Source of the DNA: Emcibacter sp.
GTDB lineage: Bacteria; Pseudomonadota; Alphaproteobacteria; Sphingomonadales; Emcibacteraceae
Direction: 5' to 3'
Assembly (NCBI GenBank): GCA_027019205.1
Contig: JALUWZ010000065.1
Location: forward strand, 1-14,650
DNA: 14,650 nucleotides
Both the position numbers and the translations under genes were made by a program. Of this stretch, positions 14,255 to 14,650 are shown in pieces (within the stretch, counting starts at the first letter, position 1; each line of letters starts with the position of its first letter). A model generated the notes under the pieces. The model ran no database searches. It worked only from the letters and a program-made list of their open reading frames with translations, and was not told the DNA's origin.

Positions 14255-14650
14255 ATGGAGTCATACGAAAAACTTCTTGCCGGATACCGGGAATTTCTGC
14301 ATCACTATCAAAAAGACGTCCAATGGCGCAGCACGGCAAAAGACCGGCAAAATCCGGATGTCATGATCATTGCCTGCAGTGACAGCCGGGTCAATCCGGT
14401 GATCCTGACCGGGGCCGGGCTTGGCGAGGTTTTTATTGTCAATAATGTCGCCAATCTGGTGCCGCCCTATAAAGACTGCGGCAATACCCACCACAGCACC
14501 AGCGCCGCCATAGAATATGCCGTAACCCAATTGCAGGTCCGCCATATCATCGTCATGGGCCATAGCGGCTGCGGCGGCATCCGCGCCCTGCTCGCCGACC
14601 ATGACGAGACCGACTCTGCGTCTGATGATCATTACAGCTTTATCCGCCCA
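14255..14650 (+). CDS. beta-class carbonic anhydrase (3' end beyond window)
   Basis: The first 132 residues of a beta-carbonic anhydrase, which interconverts CO2 and bicarbonate in the cytoplasm. The zinc site is clear: Cys41 with the Asp43-Arg45 dyad (ACSDSRVNP), then His103 and Cys106 in VMGHSGCGGI. NNVANLVPPY matches the family (R/N-NxAN). ATG14255 has AGGG 6 nt upstream. It lies 15 nt after ubiV on the same strand, so it is probably co-transcribed with ubiTUV and shares the FNR-type control (inference). A link to CO2 released by the nearby ferredoxin oxidoreductases is possible but unproven. The coding frame is open to the last base; about a third of a usual ~215-aa protein is missing. 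Confidence 0.93.
   Translation, partial: MESYEKLLAGYREFLHHYQKDVQWRSTAKDRQNPDVMIIACSDSRVNPVILTGAGLGEVFIVNNVANLVPPYKDCGNTHHSTSAAIEYAVTQLQVRHIIVMGHSGCGGIRALLADHDETDSASDDHYSFIRP

Noticed and set aside
1..14650. Defence system, prophage, transposon, CRISPR array, tRNA or rRNA
   Set aside because: No integrase, transposase, nuclease or toxin-antitoxin motif, regularly spaced repeat or RNA-gene signature was seen on either strand; almost all sequence is assigned to metabolic genes.

Overview
The window looks like a piece of an alphaproteobacterial chromosome, moderately GC-rich and densely coded. The best taxonomic clue is the run hemC-hemD-mitofilin(Mic60)-hemY, divergent from tsaD: bacterial Mic60 next to heme-synthesis genes is an alphaproteobacterial trait. 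Genes for ferredoxin-linked 2-oxoacid oxidation and oxygen-independent ubiquinone synthesis point to a facultative or microaerobic ubiquinone user. I see no phage, insertion sequence, CRISPR array, tRNA or rRNA. I also found no dedicated defence or mobile system.

Layout. (1) 1-643, minus: the 5' part of tsaD (tRNA t6A synthesis), cut by the window edge. (2) 739-4552, plus: a compact heme/envelope operon, hemC, hemD, a Mic60-like membrane coiled-coil protein and a HemY-type TPR protein, with junctions that abut or overlap by 4 nt. (3) 4559-11281, minus: a six-gene operon read iorA, iorB-ferredoxin, korA, korB, korC, paaK. It encodes two thiamine-diphosphate 2-oxoacid:ferredoxin oxidoreductase systems and an AMP-forming phenylacetate-CoA ligase-like enzyme. 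Its 3' end meets hemY convergently with a 6-nt gap. (4) 11282-11658: an AT-rich divergent regulatory region with a 10-bp inverted repeat in front of iorA, a second set of interleaved inverted repeats, and an FNR/FixK-type site in front of ubiT. (5) 11659-14650, plus: ubiT, ubiU and ubiV (oxygen-independent ubiquinone hydroxylation), then the 5' part of a beta-carbonic anhydrase gene 15 nt after ubiV.

How the genes may work together (inference). The minus-strand operon could oxidise arylpyruvates and other 2-oxoacids to acyl-CoA plus CO2 and reduced ferredoxin, while PaaK activates free aryl acids such as phenylacetate to their CoA esters. The divergent ubiTUV operon would keep ubiquinone available without oxygen. 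Its FNR-type half-sites are perfect, and the site is centred exactly 41.5 bp upstream of the start predicted from a TATATA -10 box, the classic activating position. The most notable points are the coupled Ior/Kor/PaaK operon with a 2[4Fe-4S] ferredoxin domain fused to IorB and no separate korD, the structured divergent promoter region, and a UbiT with a C-terminal coiled-coil extension.
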